Shown here piece after piece: positions 11,431 to 25,002 of a stretch of 64,000 bases of DNA. How positions within the stretch are numbered: position 1 is the first letter of the stretch; the number at the start of each line of letters is the position of its first letter. The notes beneath the pieces were generated by a model, which saw only the letters and a program-made list of their open reading frames with translations, was not told the DNA's origin and did no database searches. The DNA is from Auanema rhodensis (Eukaryota > Nematoda > Chromadorea > Rhabditida > Rhabditidae): contig OZ059900.1 of NCBI GenBank assembly GCA_964057225.1, positions 8,256,501-8,320,500 on the forward strand. Reading direction: 5' to 3'. Made by a program: the position numbers and the translations under genes.

Positions 11431-14400
11431 TTGCCTATTTTTACATATATATGTTCAATTTTAACCACTTTGGTCAAAAAGGACCGAAAATATCAAGAAT
11501 TATTGGTTTTTTGGGGATTGAAGGGCATTTTGGCAAAATCAGTCAAACTTTTGATCTTAAGCATATTTTTTTCTTCTAAAACGACTAAATGTATGGAATA
11601 CTGTCATAGAATGTTGATAGAGGTGTATTTTGCACGAATATCGAAACTGATTGAAATATGGGCCTTTTTATGCTCAAAACGCCATATATTCAACGATTTT
11701 GGGTACAACACATGTGAAAACTGTATGTTTTGATCAGACCCTTTGAGATATGGATTTGAAATTCAGGATTCATACACTTTGACTATTTTTACATATATAT
11801 GTCCAATTTTAACCACTTTGGTCAAAAAGGACCGAAAATATCAAGAATTATTGGTTTTTTGGGGTTTGAAGGACATTTTGGCAAAATCAGTCAAACTTTT
11901 GATCTTAAGCATATTTTTTTCTTCTAAAACGACTAAATGTATGAAATACTGTCAAAGAATGTTCATATAGGTGTATTTTGCACGAATATCAAAACTGATT
12001 GAAATATGGGCCTTTTTATGCTCAAAACGCCATATATTCAACGATTTTGGGTACAAAACATGTGAAAACTGTATGTTTTGATCAGACCCTTGAGATATGG
12101 ATTTGAAATTCAGGATTCATAAACTTCGACTATTTCTACATATATATGTCCAATTTTAACCACTTTGGTCAAAAAGGACCGAAAATATCAAGAATTATTG
12201 GTTTTTTGGGGATTGAAGGGCATTTTGGCAAAATCAGTCAAACTTTTGATCTTAAGCATATTTTTTTCTTCTAAAACGACTAAATGTATGGAATACTGTC
12301 ATAGAATGTTGATATAGGTGTATTTTGCACGAATATCGAAACTGATTGAAATATGGGCCTTTTTATGCTCAAAACGCCATATATTCAACGATTTTGGGTA
12401 CAAAACATGTGAAAACTGTATGTTTTGATCAGACCCTTTGAGATATGGATTTGAAATTCAGGATTCATAAACTTTGACTATTTTTACATATATATGTTCA
12501 ATTTTAACCACTTTGGTCAAAAAGGACCGAAAATATCAAGAATTATTGGTTTTTTGGGGTTTGAAGGGCATTTTGGCAAAATCAGTCAAACTTTTGATCT
12601 TAAGCATATTTTTTTCTTCTAAAACAACTAAATGTATGAAATACTGTCATAGAATGTTCATATAGGTGTATTTTGCACGAATATCAAAACTGATTGAAAT
12701 ATGGGCCTTTTTATGCTCAAAACGCCATATATTCAACGATTTTGGGTACAAAACATGTGAAAACTGTATGTTTTGATCAGACCCTTTGAGATATGGATTT
12801 GAAATTCAGGATTCATAAACTTTGACTATTTTTACATATATATGTCCAATTTTAACCACTTTGGTCAAAAAGGACCGAAAATATCAAGAATTATTGGTTT
12901 TTTGGGGTTTGAAGGGCATTTTGGCTAAATCAGTCAAACTTTTGATCTTAAGCATATTTTTTTCTTCTAAAACGACTAAATGTATGGAATACTGTCATAG
13001 AATGTTCATATAAGTGTATTTTGCACGAATATCAAAACTGATTGAAATATGGGCCTTTTTATGCTCAAAACGCCATATATTCAACGATTTTGGGTACAAA
13101 ACATGTGAAAACTGTATGTTTTGATCAGACCCTTTGAGATATGGATTTGAAATTCAGGATTCATAAACTTTGACTATTTTCACATATATATGTTCAATTT
13201 TAACCACTTTGGTCAAAAAGGACCGAAAATATCAAGAATTATTGGTTTTTTGGGGTTTGAAGGACATTTTGGCTAAATCAGTCAAACTTTTGATCTTAAG
13301 CATATTTTTTTCTTCTAAAACGACTAAATGTATGAAATACTGTCAAAGAATGTTCATATAGGTGTATTTTGCACGAATATCAAAACTGATTGAAATATGG
13401 GCCTTTTTATGCTCAAAACGCCATATATTCAACGATTTTGGGTACAAAACATGTGAAAACTGTATGTTTTGATCAGACCCTTTGAGATATGGATTTGAAA
13501 TTCAGGATTCATAAACTTTGACTATTTTTACATATATATGTTCAATTTTAACCACTTTGGTCAAAAAGGACCGAAAATATCAAGAATTATTGGTTTTTTG
13601 GGGATTGAAGGGCATTTTGGCAAAATCAGTCAAACTTTTGATCTTAAGCATATTTTTTTCTTCTAAAACGACTAAATGTATGGAATACTGTCATAGAATG
13701 TTGATAGAGGTGTATTTTGCACGAATATCGAAACTGATTGAAATATGGGCCTTTTTATGCTCAAAACGCCATATATTCAACGATTTTGGGTACAAAACAT
13801 GTGAAAACTGTATGTTTTGATCAGACCCTTTGAGATATGGATTTGAAATTCAGGATTCATAAACTTCGACTATTTTTACATATATATGTCCAATTTTAAC
13901 CACTTTGGTCAAAAAGGACCGAAAATATCAAGAATTATTGGTTTTTTGGGGTTTGAAGGGCATTTTGGCAAAATCAGTCAAACTTTTGATCTTAAGCATA
14001 TTTTTTTCTTCTAAAACGACTAAATGTATGGAATACTGTCATAGAATGTTGATAGAGGTGTATTTTGCACGAATATCGAAACTGATTGAAATATGGGCCT
14101 TTTTATGCTCAAAACGCCATATATTCAACGATTTTGGGTACAAAACATGTGAAAACTGTATGTTTTGATCAGACCCTTTGAGATATGGATTTGAAATTCA
14201 GGATTCATAAACTTCGACTATTTTTACATATATATGTCCAATTTTAACCACTTTGGTCAAAAAGGACCGAAAATATCAAGAATTATTGGTTTTTTGGGGT
14301 TTGAAGGGCATTTTGGCAAAATCAGTCAAACTTTTGATCTTAAGCATATTTTTTTCTTCTAAAACGACTAAATGTATGAAATACTGTCAAAGAATGTTCA

Positions 14401-16300
14401 TATAGGTGTATTTTGCACGAATATCAAAACTGATTGAAATATGGGCCTTTTTATGCTCAAAACGCCATATATTCAACGATTTTGGGTACAAAACATGTGA
14501 AAACTGTATGTTTTGATCAGACCCTTTGAGATATGGATTTGAAATTCAGGATTCATAAACTTTGACTATTTTTACATATATATGTTCAATTTTAACCACT
14601 TTGGTCAAAAAGGACCGAAAATATCAAGAATTATTGGTTTTTTGGGGTTTGAAGGGCATTTTGGCAAAATCAGTCAAACTTTTGATCTTAAGCATATTTT
14701 TTTCTTCTAAAACGACTAAATGTATGGAATACTGTCATAGAATGTTGATAGAGGTGTATTTTGCACGAATATCGAAACTGATTGAAATATGGGCCTTTTT
14801 ATGCTCAAAACGCCATATATTCAACGATTTTGGGTACAAAACATGTGAAAACTGTATGTTTTGATCAGACCCTTTGAGATATGGATTTGAAATTCAGGAT
14901 TCATAAACTTCGACTATTTTTACATATATATGTCCAATTTTAACCACTTTGGTCAAAAAGGACCGAAAATATCAAGAATTATTGGTTTTTTGGGGTTTGA
15001 AGGGCATTTTGGCAAAATCAGTCAAACTTTTGATCTTAAGCATATTTTTTTCTTCTAAAACGACTAAATGTATGAAATACTGTCAAAGAATGTTCATATA
15101 GGTGTATTTTGCACGAATATCAAAACTGATTGAAATATGGGCCTTTTTATGCTCAAAACGCCATATATTCAACGATTTTGGGTACAAAACATGTGAAAAC
15201 TGTATGTTTTGATCAGACCCTTTGAGATATGGATTTGAAATTCAGGATTCATAAACTTTGACTATTTTTACATATATATGTTCAATTTTAACCACTTTGG
15301 TCAAAAAGGACCGAAAATATCAAGAATTATTGGTTTTTTGGGGATTGAAGGGCATTTTGGCAAAATCAGTCAAACTTTTGATCTTAAGCATATTTTTTTC
15401 TTCTAAAACGACTAAATGTATGAAATACTGTCAAAGAATGTTCATATAGGTGTATTTTGCACGAATATCAAAACTGATTGAAATATGGGCCTTTTTATGC
15501 TCAAAACGCCATATATTCAACGATTTTGGGTACAAAACATGTGAAAACTGTATGTTTTGATCAGACCCTTGAGATATGGATTTGAAATTCAGGATTCATA
15601 AACTTCGACTATTTCTACATATATATGTCCAATTTTAACCACTTTGGTCAAAAAGGACCGAAAATATCAAGAATTATTGGTTTTTTGGGGTTTGAAGGGC
15701 ATTTTGGCAAAATCAGTCAAACTTTTGATCTTAAGCATATTTTTTTCTTCTAAAACGACTAAATGTATGAAATACTGTCAAAGAATGTTCATATAGGTGT
15801 ATTTTGCACGAATATCAAAACTGATTGAAATATGGGCCTTTTTATGCTCAAAACGCCATATATTCAACGATTTTGGGTACAAAACATGTGAAAACTGTAT
15901 GTTTTGATCAGACCCTTTGAGATATGGATTTGAAATTCAGGATTCATGAACTTTGACTATTTTTACATATGTATGTTCAATTTTAACTACTTTGGTCAAA
16001 AAGGACCGAAAATATCAAGAATTATTGGTTTTTTGGGGATTGAAGGGCATTTTGGCAAAATCAGTCAAACTTTTGATCATAAGCATATTTTTTTCTTCTA
16101 AAACGACTAAATGTATGGAATACTGTCATAGAATGTTGATATAGGTGTATTTTGCACGAATATCGAAACTGATTGAAATATGGGCCTTTTTATGCTCAAA
16201 ACGCCATATATTCAACGATTTTGGGTACAAAACATGTGAAAACTGTATGTTTTGATCAGACCCTTTGAGATATGGATTTGAAATTCAGGATTCATAAACT
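11431..16300 (+). repeat. higher-order block 3 (14 monomers, 4870 bp)
   Basis: The block follows block 2 monomer by monomer: caacac near 11708, catacac near 11773, and the deletion at 12087, 5566 bp after 6521. A second deletion at 15566 lies 4870 bp after the one at 10696. It lacks one copy of the 696 bp dimer. Its first monomer has a private ttgcctatt change at 11431. Its last monomer (15953) is chimeric and leads out of the marker series into the next region. Confidence 0.85.
15953..16300 (+). repeat. chimeric monomer at block junction
   Basis: The left side, with catgaac just before the phase start, catatgtatg and aactac (to about 15990), matches only the monomer at 11083. The right side has ggattg, gatcataag at 16075, ttgatatagg and atcgaaac, and matches the monomer at 23261, which carries the same gatcataag at 23383. 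The two private haplotypes meet between about 15991 and 16038. A crossover or conversion tract end within one monomer explains this best. Confidence 0.75.
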
Positions 16301-19300
16301 TTGACTATTTTTACATATATATGTTCAATTTTAACCACTTTGGTCAAAAAGGACCGAAAATATCAAGAATTATTGGTTTTTTGGGGTTTGAAGGGCATTT
16401 TGGCAAAATCAGTCAAACTTTTGATCTTAAGCATATTTTTTTCTTCTAAAACAACTAAATGTATGAAATACTGTCATAGAATGTTCATATAGGTGTATTT
16501 TGCACGAATATCAAAACTGATTGAAATATGGGCCTTTTTATGCTCAAAACGCCATATATTCAACGATTTTGGGTACAAAACATGTGAAAACTGTATGTTT
16601 TGATCAGACCCTTTGAGATATGGATTTGAAATTCAGGATTCATAAACTTTGACTATTTTTACATATATATGTCCAATTTTAACCACTTTGGTCAAAAAGG
16701 ACCGAAAATATCAAGAATTATTGGTTTTTTGGGGTTTGAAGGGCATTTTGGCTAAATCAGTCAAACTTTTGATCTTAAGCATATTTTTTTCTTCTAAAAC
16801 GACTAAATGTATGGATTACTGTCATAGAATGTTCATATAAGTGTATTTTGCACGAATATCAAAACTGATTGAAATATGGGCCTTTTTATGCTCAAAACGC
16901 CATATATTCAACGATTTTGGGTACAAAACATGTGAAAACTGTATGTTTTGATCAGACCCTTTGAGATATGGATTTGAAATTCAGGATTCATAAACTTTGA
17001 CTATTTTCACATATATATGTTCAATTTTAACCACTTTGGTCAAAAAGGACCGAAAATATCAAGAATTATTGGTTTTTTGGGGTTTGAAGGACATTTTGGC
17101 TAAATCAGTCAAACTTTTGATCTTAAGCATATTTTTTTCTTCTAAAACGACTAAATGTATGAAATACTGTCAAAGAATGTTCATATAGGTGTATTTTGCA
17201 CGAATATCAAAACTGATTGAAATATGGGCCTTTTTATGCTCAAAACGCCATATATTCAACGATTTTGGGTACAAAACATGTGAAAACTGTATGTTTTGAT
17301 CAGACCCTTTGAGATATGGATTTGAAATTCAGGATTCATAAACTTTGACTATTTTTACATATATATGTTCAATTTTAACCACTTTGGTCAAAAAGGACCG
17401 AAAATATCAAGAATTATTGGTTTTTTGGGGATTGAAGGGCATTTTGGCAAAATCAGTCAAACTTTTGATCTTAAGCATATTTTTTTCTTCTAAAACGACT
17501 AAATATATGGAATACTGTCATAGAATGTTGATAGAGGTGTATTTTGCACGAATATCGAAACTGATTGAAATATGGGCCTTTTTATGCTCAAAACGCCATA
17601 TATTCAACGATTTTGGGTACAAAACATGTGAAAACTGTATGTTTTGATCAGACCCTTTGAGATATGGATTTGAAATTCAGGATTCATAAACTTCGACTAT
17701 TTTTACATATATATGTCCAATTTTAACCACTTTGGTCAAAAAGGACCGAAAATATCAAGAATTATTGGTTTTTTGGGGTTTGAAGGGCATTTTGGCTAAA
17801 TCAGTCAAACTTTTGATCTTAAGCATATTTTTTTCTTCTAAAACGACTAAATGTATGAAATACTGTCATAGAATGTTCATATAGGTGTATTTTGCACGAA
17901 TATCAAAACTGATTGAAATATGGGCCTTTTTATGCTCAAAACGCCATATATTCAACGATTTTGGGTACAAAACATGTGAAAACTGTATGTTTTGATCAGA
18001 CCCTTTGAGATATGGATTTGAAATTCAGGATTCATAAACTTTGACTATTTTTACATATATATGTCCAATTTTAACCACTTTGGTCAAAAAGGACCGAAAA
18101 TATGAAGAATTATTGGTTTTTTGGGGTTTGAAGGACATTTTGGCTGAATCAGTCAAACTTTTGATCTTAAGCATATTTTTTTCTTCTAAAACGACTAAAT
18201 GTATGAAATACTGTCATAGAATGTTCATATAGGTGTATTTTGCACGAATATCAAAACTGATTGAAATATGGGCCTTTTTATGCTCAAAACGCCATATATT
18301 CAACGATTTTGGGTACAAAACATGTGAAAACTGTATGTTTTGATCAGACCCTTTGAGATATGGATTTGAAATTCAGGATTCATAAACTTTGACTATTTTT
18401 ACATATATATGTTCAATTTTAACCACTTTGGTCAAAAAGGACCGAAAATATCAAGAATTATTGGTTTTTTGGGGATTGAAGGGCATTTTGGCAAAATCAG
18501 TCAAACTTTTGATCTTAAGCATATTTTTTTCTTCTAAAACGACTAAATGTATGGAATACTGTCATAGAATGTTGATAGAGGTGTATTTTGCACGAATATC
18601 GAAACTGATTGAAATATGGGCCTTTTTATGCTCAAAACGCCATATATTCAACGATTTTGGGTACAAAACATGTGAAAACTGTATGTTTTGATCAGACCCT
18701 TTGAGATATGGATTTGAAATTCAGGATTCATAAACTTCGACTATTTTTACATATATATGTCCAATTTTAACCACTTTGGTCAAAAAGGACCGAAAATATC
18801 AAGAATTATTGGTTTTTTGGGGTTTGAAGGGCATTTTGGCTAAATCAGTCAAACTTTTGATCTTAAGCATATTTTTTTCTTCTAAAACGACTAAATGTAT
18901 GAAATACTGTCATAGAATGTTCATATAGGTGTATTTTGCACGAATATCAAAACTGATTGAAATATGGGCCTTTTTATGCTCAAAACGCCATATATTCAAC
19001 GATTTTGGGTACAAAACATGTGAAAACTGTATGTTTTGATCAGACCCTTTGAGATATGGATTTGAAATTCAGGATTCATAAACTTTGACTATTTTTACAT
19101 ATATATGTCCAATTTTAACCACTTTGGTCAAAAAGGACCGAAAATATGAAGAATTATTGGTTTTTTGGGGTTTGAAGGACATTTTGGCTGAATCAGTCAA
19201 ACTTTTGATCTTAAGCATATTTTTTTCTTCTAAAACGACTAAATGTATGAAATACTGTCATAGAATGTTCATATAGGTGTATTTTGCACGAATATCAAAA

Positions 19301-22300
19301 CTGATTGAAATATGGGCCTTTTTATGCTCAAAACGCCATATATTCAACGATTTTGGGTACAAAACATGTGAAAACTGTATGTTTTGATCAGACCCTTTGA
19401 GATATGGATTTGAAATTCAGGATTCATAAACTTTGACTATTTTTACATATATATGTTCAATTTTAACCACTTTGGTCAAAAAGGACCGAAAATATCAAGA
19501 ATTATTGGTTTTTTGGGGATTGAAGGGCATTTTGGCAAAATCAGTCAAACTTTTGATCTTAAGCATATTTTTTTCTTCTAAAACGACTAAATGTATGGAA
19601 TACTGTCATAGAATGTTGATAGAGGTGTATTTTGCACGAATATCGAAACAGATTGAAATATGGGCCTTTTTATGCTCAAAACGCCATATATTCAACGATT
19701 TTGGGTACAAAACATGTGAAAACTGTATGTTTTGATCAGACCCTTTGAGATATGGATTTGAAATTCAGGATTCATAAACTTCGACTATTTTTACATATAT
19801 ATGTCCAATTTTAACCACTTTGGTCAAAAAGGACCGAAAATATCAAGAATTATTGGTTTTTTGGGGTTTGAAGGGCATTTTGGCTAAATCAGTCAAACTT
19901 TTGATCTTAAGCATATTTTTTTCTTCTAATACGACTAAATGTATGAAATACTGTCATAGAATGTTCATATAGGTGTATTTTGCACGAATATCAAAACTGA
20001 TTGAAATATGGGCCTTTTTATGCTCAAAACGCCATATATTCAACGATTTTGGGTACAAAACATGTGAAAACTGTATGTTTTGATCAGACCCTTTGAGATA
20101 TGGATTTGAAATTCAGGATTCATAAACTTTGACTATTTTTACATATATATGTTCAATTTTAACCACTTTGGTCAAAAAGGACCGAAAATATCAAGAATTA
20201 TTGGTTTTTTGGGGTTTGAAGGACATTTTGGCTGAATCAGTCAAACTTTTGATCTTAAGCATATTTTTTTCTTCTAAAACGACTAAATGTATGAAATACT
20301 GTCATAGAATGTTCATATAGGTGTATTTTGCACGAATATCGAAACTGATTGAAATATGGGCCTTTTTATGCTCAAAACGCCATATATTCAACGATTTTGG
20401 GTACAAAACATGTGAAAACTGTATGTTTTGATCAGACCCTTTGAGATATGGATTTGAAATTCAGGATTCATAAACTTCGACTATTTTTACATATATATGT
20501 CCAATTTTAACCACTTTGGTCAAAAAGGACCGAAAATATCAAGAATTATTGGTTTTTTGGGGTTTGAAGGGCATTTTGGCTAAATCAGTCAAACTTTTGA
20601 TCTTAAGCATATTTTTTTTTTCTAAAACGACTAAATGTATGAAATACTGTCATAGAATGTTCATATAGGTGTATTTTGCACGAATATCAAAACTGATTGA
20701 AATATGGGCCTTTTTATGCTCAAAACGCCATATATTCAACGATTTTGGGTACAAAACATGTGAAAACTGTATGTTTTGATCAGACCCTTTGAGATATGGA
20801 TTTGAAATTCAGGATTCATAAACTTTGACTATTTTTACATATATATGTCCAATTTTAACCACTTTGGTCAAAAAGGACCGAAAATATCAAGAATTATTGG
20901 TTTTTTGGGGTTTGAAGGACATTTTGGCTAAATCAGTCAAACTTTTGATCTTAAGCATATTTTTTTCTTCTAAAACGACTAAATGTATGAAATACTGTCA
21001 TAGAATGTTCATATAGGTGTATTTTGCACGAATATCAAAACTGATTGAAATATGGGCCTTTTTATGCTCAAAACGCCATATATTCAACGATTTTGGGTAC
21101 AAAACATGTGAAAACTGTATGTTTTGATCAGAGCCTTTGAGATATGGATTTGAAATTCAGGATTCATAAACTTTGACTATTTTTACATATATATGTCCAA
21201 TTTTAACCACTTTGGTCAAAAAGGACCGAAAATATCAAGAATTATTGGTTTTTTGGGGATTGAAGGGCATTTTGGCAAAATCAGTCAAACTTTTGATCTT
21301 AAGCATATTTTTTTCTTCTAAAACGACTAAATGTATGAAATACTGTCATAGAATGTTCATATAGGTGTATTTTGCACGAATATCAAAACTGATTGAAATA
21401 TGGGCCTTTTTATGCTCAAAACGCCATATATTCAACGATTTTGGGTACAAAACATGTGAAAACTGTATGTTTTGATCAGACCCTTTGAGATATGGATTTG
21501 AAATTCAGGATTCATAAACTTTGACTATTTTTACATAAATATGTTCAATTTTAACCACTTTGGTCAAAAAGGACCGAAAATATCAAGAATTATTGGTTTT
21601 TTGGGGTTTGAAGGGCATTTTGGCTAAATCAGTCAAACTTTTGATCTTAAGAATATTTTTTTCTTCTAAAACGACTAAATGTATGAAATACTGTCATAGA
21701 ATGTTCATATAGGTGTATTTTGCACGAATATCAAAACTGATTGAAATATGGGCCTTTTTATGCTCAAAACGCCATATATTCAACGATTTTGGGTACAAAA
21801 CATGTGAAAACTGTATGTTTTGATCAGACCCTTTGAGATATGGATTTGAAATTCAGGATTCATAAACTTTGACTATTTTTACATATATATGTCCAATTTT
21901 AACCACTTTGGTCAAAAAGGACCGAAAATATCAAGAATTATTGGTTTTTTGGGGATTGAAGGGCATTTTGGCAAAATCAGTCAAACTTTTGATCTTAAGC
22001 ATATTTTTTTCTTCTAAAACGACTAAATGTATGAAATACTGTCATAGAATGTTCATATAGGTGTATTTTGCACGAATATCAAAACTGATTGAAATATGGG
22101 CCTTTTTATGCTCAAAACGCCATATATTCAACGATTTTGGGTACAAAACATGTGAAAACTGTATGTTTTGATCAGACCCTTTGAGATATGGATTTGAAAT
22201 TCAGGATTCATAAACTTTGACTATTTTTACATATATATGTCCAATTTTAACCACTTTGGTCAAAAAGGACCGAAAATATCAAGAATTATTGGTTTTTTGG

Positions 22301-22912
22301 GGTTTGAAGGGCATTTTGGCAAAATCAGTCAAACTTTTGATCTTAAGCATATTTTTTTCTTCTAAAACAACTAAATGTATGAAATACTGTCATAGAATGT
22401 TCATATAGGTGTATTTTGCACGAATATCAAAACTGATTGAAATATGGGCCTTTTTATGCTCAAAACGCCATATATTCAACGATTTTGGGTACAAAACATG
22501 TGAAAACTGTATGTTTTGATCAGACCCTTTGAGATATGGATTTGAAATTCAGGATTCATAAACTTTGACTATTTTTACATATATATGTCCAATTTTAACC
22601 ACTTTGGTCAAAAAGGACCTAAAATATCAAGAATTATTGGTTTTTTGGGGATTGAAGGGCATTTTGGCAAAATCAGTCAAACTTTTGATCTTAAGCATAT
22701 TTTTTTCTTCTAAAACGACTAAATGTATGAAATACTGTCAAAAAATGTTCATATAGGTGTATTTTGCACGAATATCAAAACTGATTGAAATATGGGCCTT
22801 TTTATGCTCAAAACGCCATATATTCAACGATTTTGGGTACAAAACATGTGAAAACTGTATGTTTTGATCAGACCCTTTGAGATATGGATTTGAAATTCAG
22901 GATTCATAAACT
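16301..22912 (+). repeat. 19-monomer region with ctgaatc trimers
   Basis: This region begins with a caactaaatg monomer and a gttcatataagtg monomer (16649), as in the middle of blocks 2 and 3, but then diverges into trimers carrying ctgaatc. From 20129 it passes to gttcatatagg monomers. These include a 10-T tract (near 20610), a gagcc change (21131), the first acataaatatg allele (near 21534) and a cctaaaatatc change near 22619. The first nine monomers recur at 23957-27090, about 7.66 kb to the right. Monomers 20129, 20477 and 20825 recur at 29875, 30223 and 30571, offset by 9746 bp. There is no gene. Confidence 0.8.
17345..20476 (+). repeat. three tandem 3-monomer sub-repeats with ctgaatc variant
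   Basis: The order is a ttgatagagg/atcgaaac monomer, a cttcgact/gctaaatc monomer, and a ggacatt/gctgaatc monomer. This triplet repeats at 17345, 18389 and 19433 with a 1044 bp period. The first two gctgaatc monomers also carry tatgaagaatt. The third (20129) does not, and has gttcaat and atcgaaac instead, so it is a different haplotype. Private changes mark single copies: aaatatatgg near 17512, gaaacagatt near 19646 and tctaatacg near 19926. Confidence 0.8.
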
Positions 22913-23608
22913 TTGACTATTTTTACATATATATGTTCAATTTTAACCACTTTGGTCAAAAAGGACCGAAAATATCAAGAATTATTGGTTTTTTGGGGAT
23001 TGAAGGGCATTTTGGCAAAATCAGTCAAACTTTTGATCTTAAGCATATTTTTTTCTTCTAAAACGACTAAATGTATGGAATACTGTCATAGAATGTTGAT
23101 AGAGGTGTATTTTGCACGAATATCGAAACTGATTGAAATATGGGCCTTTTTATGCTCAAAACGCCATATATTCAACGATTTTGGGTACAACACATGTGAA
23201 AACTGTATGTTTTGATCAGACCCTTTGAGATATGGATTTGAAATTCAGGATTCATAAACTTTGACTATTTTTACATATATATGTCCAATTTTAACCACTT
23301 TGGTCAAAAAGGACCGAAAATATCAAGAATTATTGGTTTTTTGGGGATTGAAGGGCATTTTGGCAAAATCAGTCAAACTTTTGATCATAAGCATATTTTT
23401 TTCTTCTAAAACGACTAAATGTATGGAATACTGTCATAGAATGTTGATATAGGTGTATTTTGCACGAATATCGAAACTGATTGAAATATGGGCCTTTTTA
23501 TGCTCAAAACGCCATATATTCAACGATTTTGGGTACAAAACATGTGAAAACTGTATGTTTTGATCAGACCCTTTGAGATATGGATTTGAAATTCAGGATT
23601 CATAAACT
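22913..23608 (+). repeat. two displaced block-1-type monomers at a junction
   Basis: The monomer at 22913 carries the caacac change (near 23190) that otherwise marks only the first monomer of blocks 1 to 3. It is not followed by the catacac partner. The next monomer (23261) matches the right half of the chimeric monomer at 15953, including gatcataag at 23383. These two copies therefore look transplanted from the left array family. They separate two related stretches (16301-22912 and 23609-29874). Confidence 0.65.
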
Positions 23609-24652
23609 TTGACTATTTTTACATATATATGTCCAATTTTAACCACTTTGGTCAAAAAGGACCGAAAATATCAAGAATTATTGGTTTTTTGGGGTTTGAA
23701 GGGCATTTTGGCAAAATCAGTCAAACTTTTGATCTTAAGCATATTTTTTTCTTCTAAAACAACTAAATGTATGAAATACTGTCATAGAATGTTCATATAG
23801 GTGTATTTTGCACGAATATCAAAACTGATTGAAATATGGGCCTTTTTATGCTCAAAACGCCATATATTCAACGATTTTGGGTACAAAACATGTGAAAACT
23901 GTATGTTTTGATCAGACCCTTTGAGATATGGATTTGAAATTCAGGATTCATAAACTTTGACTATTTTTACATATATATGTCCAATTTTAACCACTTTGGT
24001 CAAAAAGGACCGAAAATATCAAGAATTATTGGTTTTTTGGGGTTTGAAGGGCATTTTGGCAAAATCAGTCAAACTTTTGATCTTAAGCATATTTTTTTCT
24101 TCTAAAACAACTAAATGTATGAAATACTGTCATAGAATGTTCATATAGGTGTATTTTGCACGAATATCAAAACTGATTGAAATATGGGCCTTTTTATGCT
24201 CAAAACGCCATATATTCAACGATTTTGGGTACAAAACATGTGAAAACTGTATGTTTTGATCAGACCCTTTGAGATATGGATTTGAAATTCAGGATTCATA
24301 AACTTTGACTATTTTTACATATATATGTCCAATTTTAACCACTTTGGTCAAAAAGGACCGAAAATATCAAGAATTATTGGTTTTTTGGGGTTTGAAGGGC
24401 ATTTTGGCTAAATCAGTCAAACTTTTGATCTTAAGCATATTTTTTTCTTCTAAAACGACTAAATGTATGGAATACTGTCATAGAATGTTCATATAAGTGT
24501 ATTTTGCACGAATATCAAAACTGATTGAAATATGGGCCTTTTTATGCTCAAAACGCCATATATTCAACGATTTTGGGTACAAAACATGTGAAAACTGTAT
24601 GTTTTGATCAGACCCTTTGAGATATGGATTTGAAATTCAGGATTCATAAACT

Positions 24653-25002
24653 TTGACTATTTTCACATATATATGTTCAATTTTAACCACTTTGGTCAAA
24701 AAGGACCGAAAATATCAAGAATTATTGGTTTTTTGGGGTTTGAAGGACATTTTGGCTAAATCAGTCAAACTTTTGATCTTAAGCATATTTTTTTCTTCTA
24801 AAACGACTAAATGTATGAAATACTGTCAAAGAATGTTCATATAGGTGTATTTTGCACGAATATCAAAACTGATTGAAATATGGGCCTTTTTATGCTCAAA
24901 ACGCCATATATATTCAACGATTTTGGGTACAAAACATGTGAAAACTGTATGTTTTGATCAGACCCTTTGAGATATGGATTTGAAATTCAGGATTCATAAA
25001 CT
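24653..25002 (+). repeat. 350 bp monomer with TA insertion
   Basis: The usual ccatatattc reads ccatatatattc here (about 24904-24915), an extra TA dinucleotide. This is the only 350 bp period I find. It shifts the phase of everything to the right by 2 bp. Replication slippage in a short TA run is the simple explanation. A sequencing or assembly error cannot be excluded. Confidence 0.85.
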
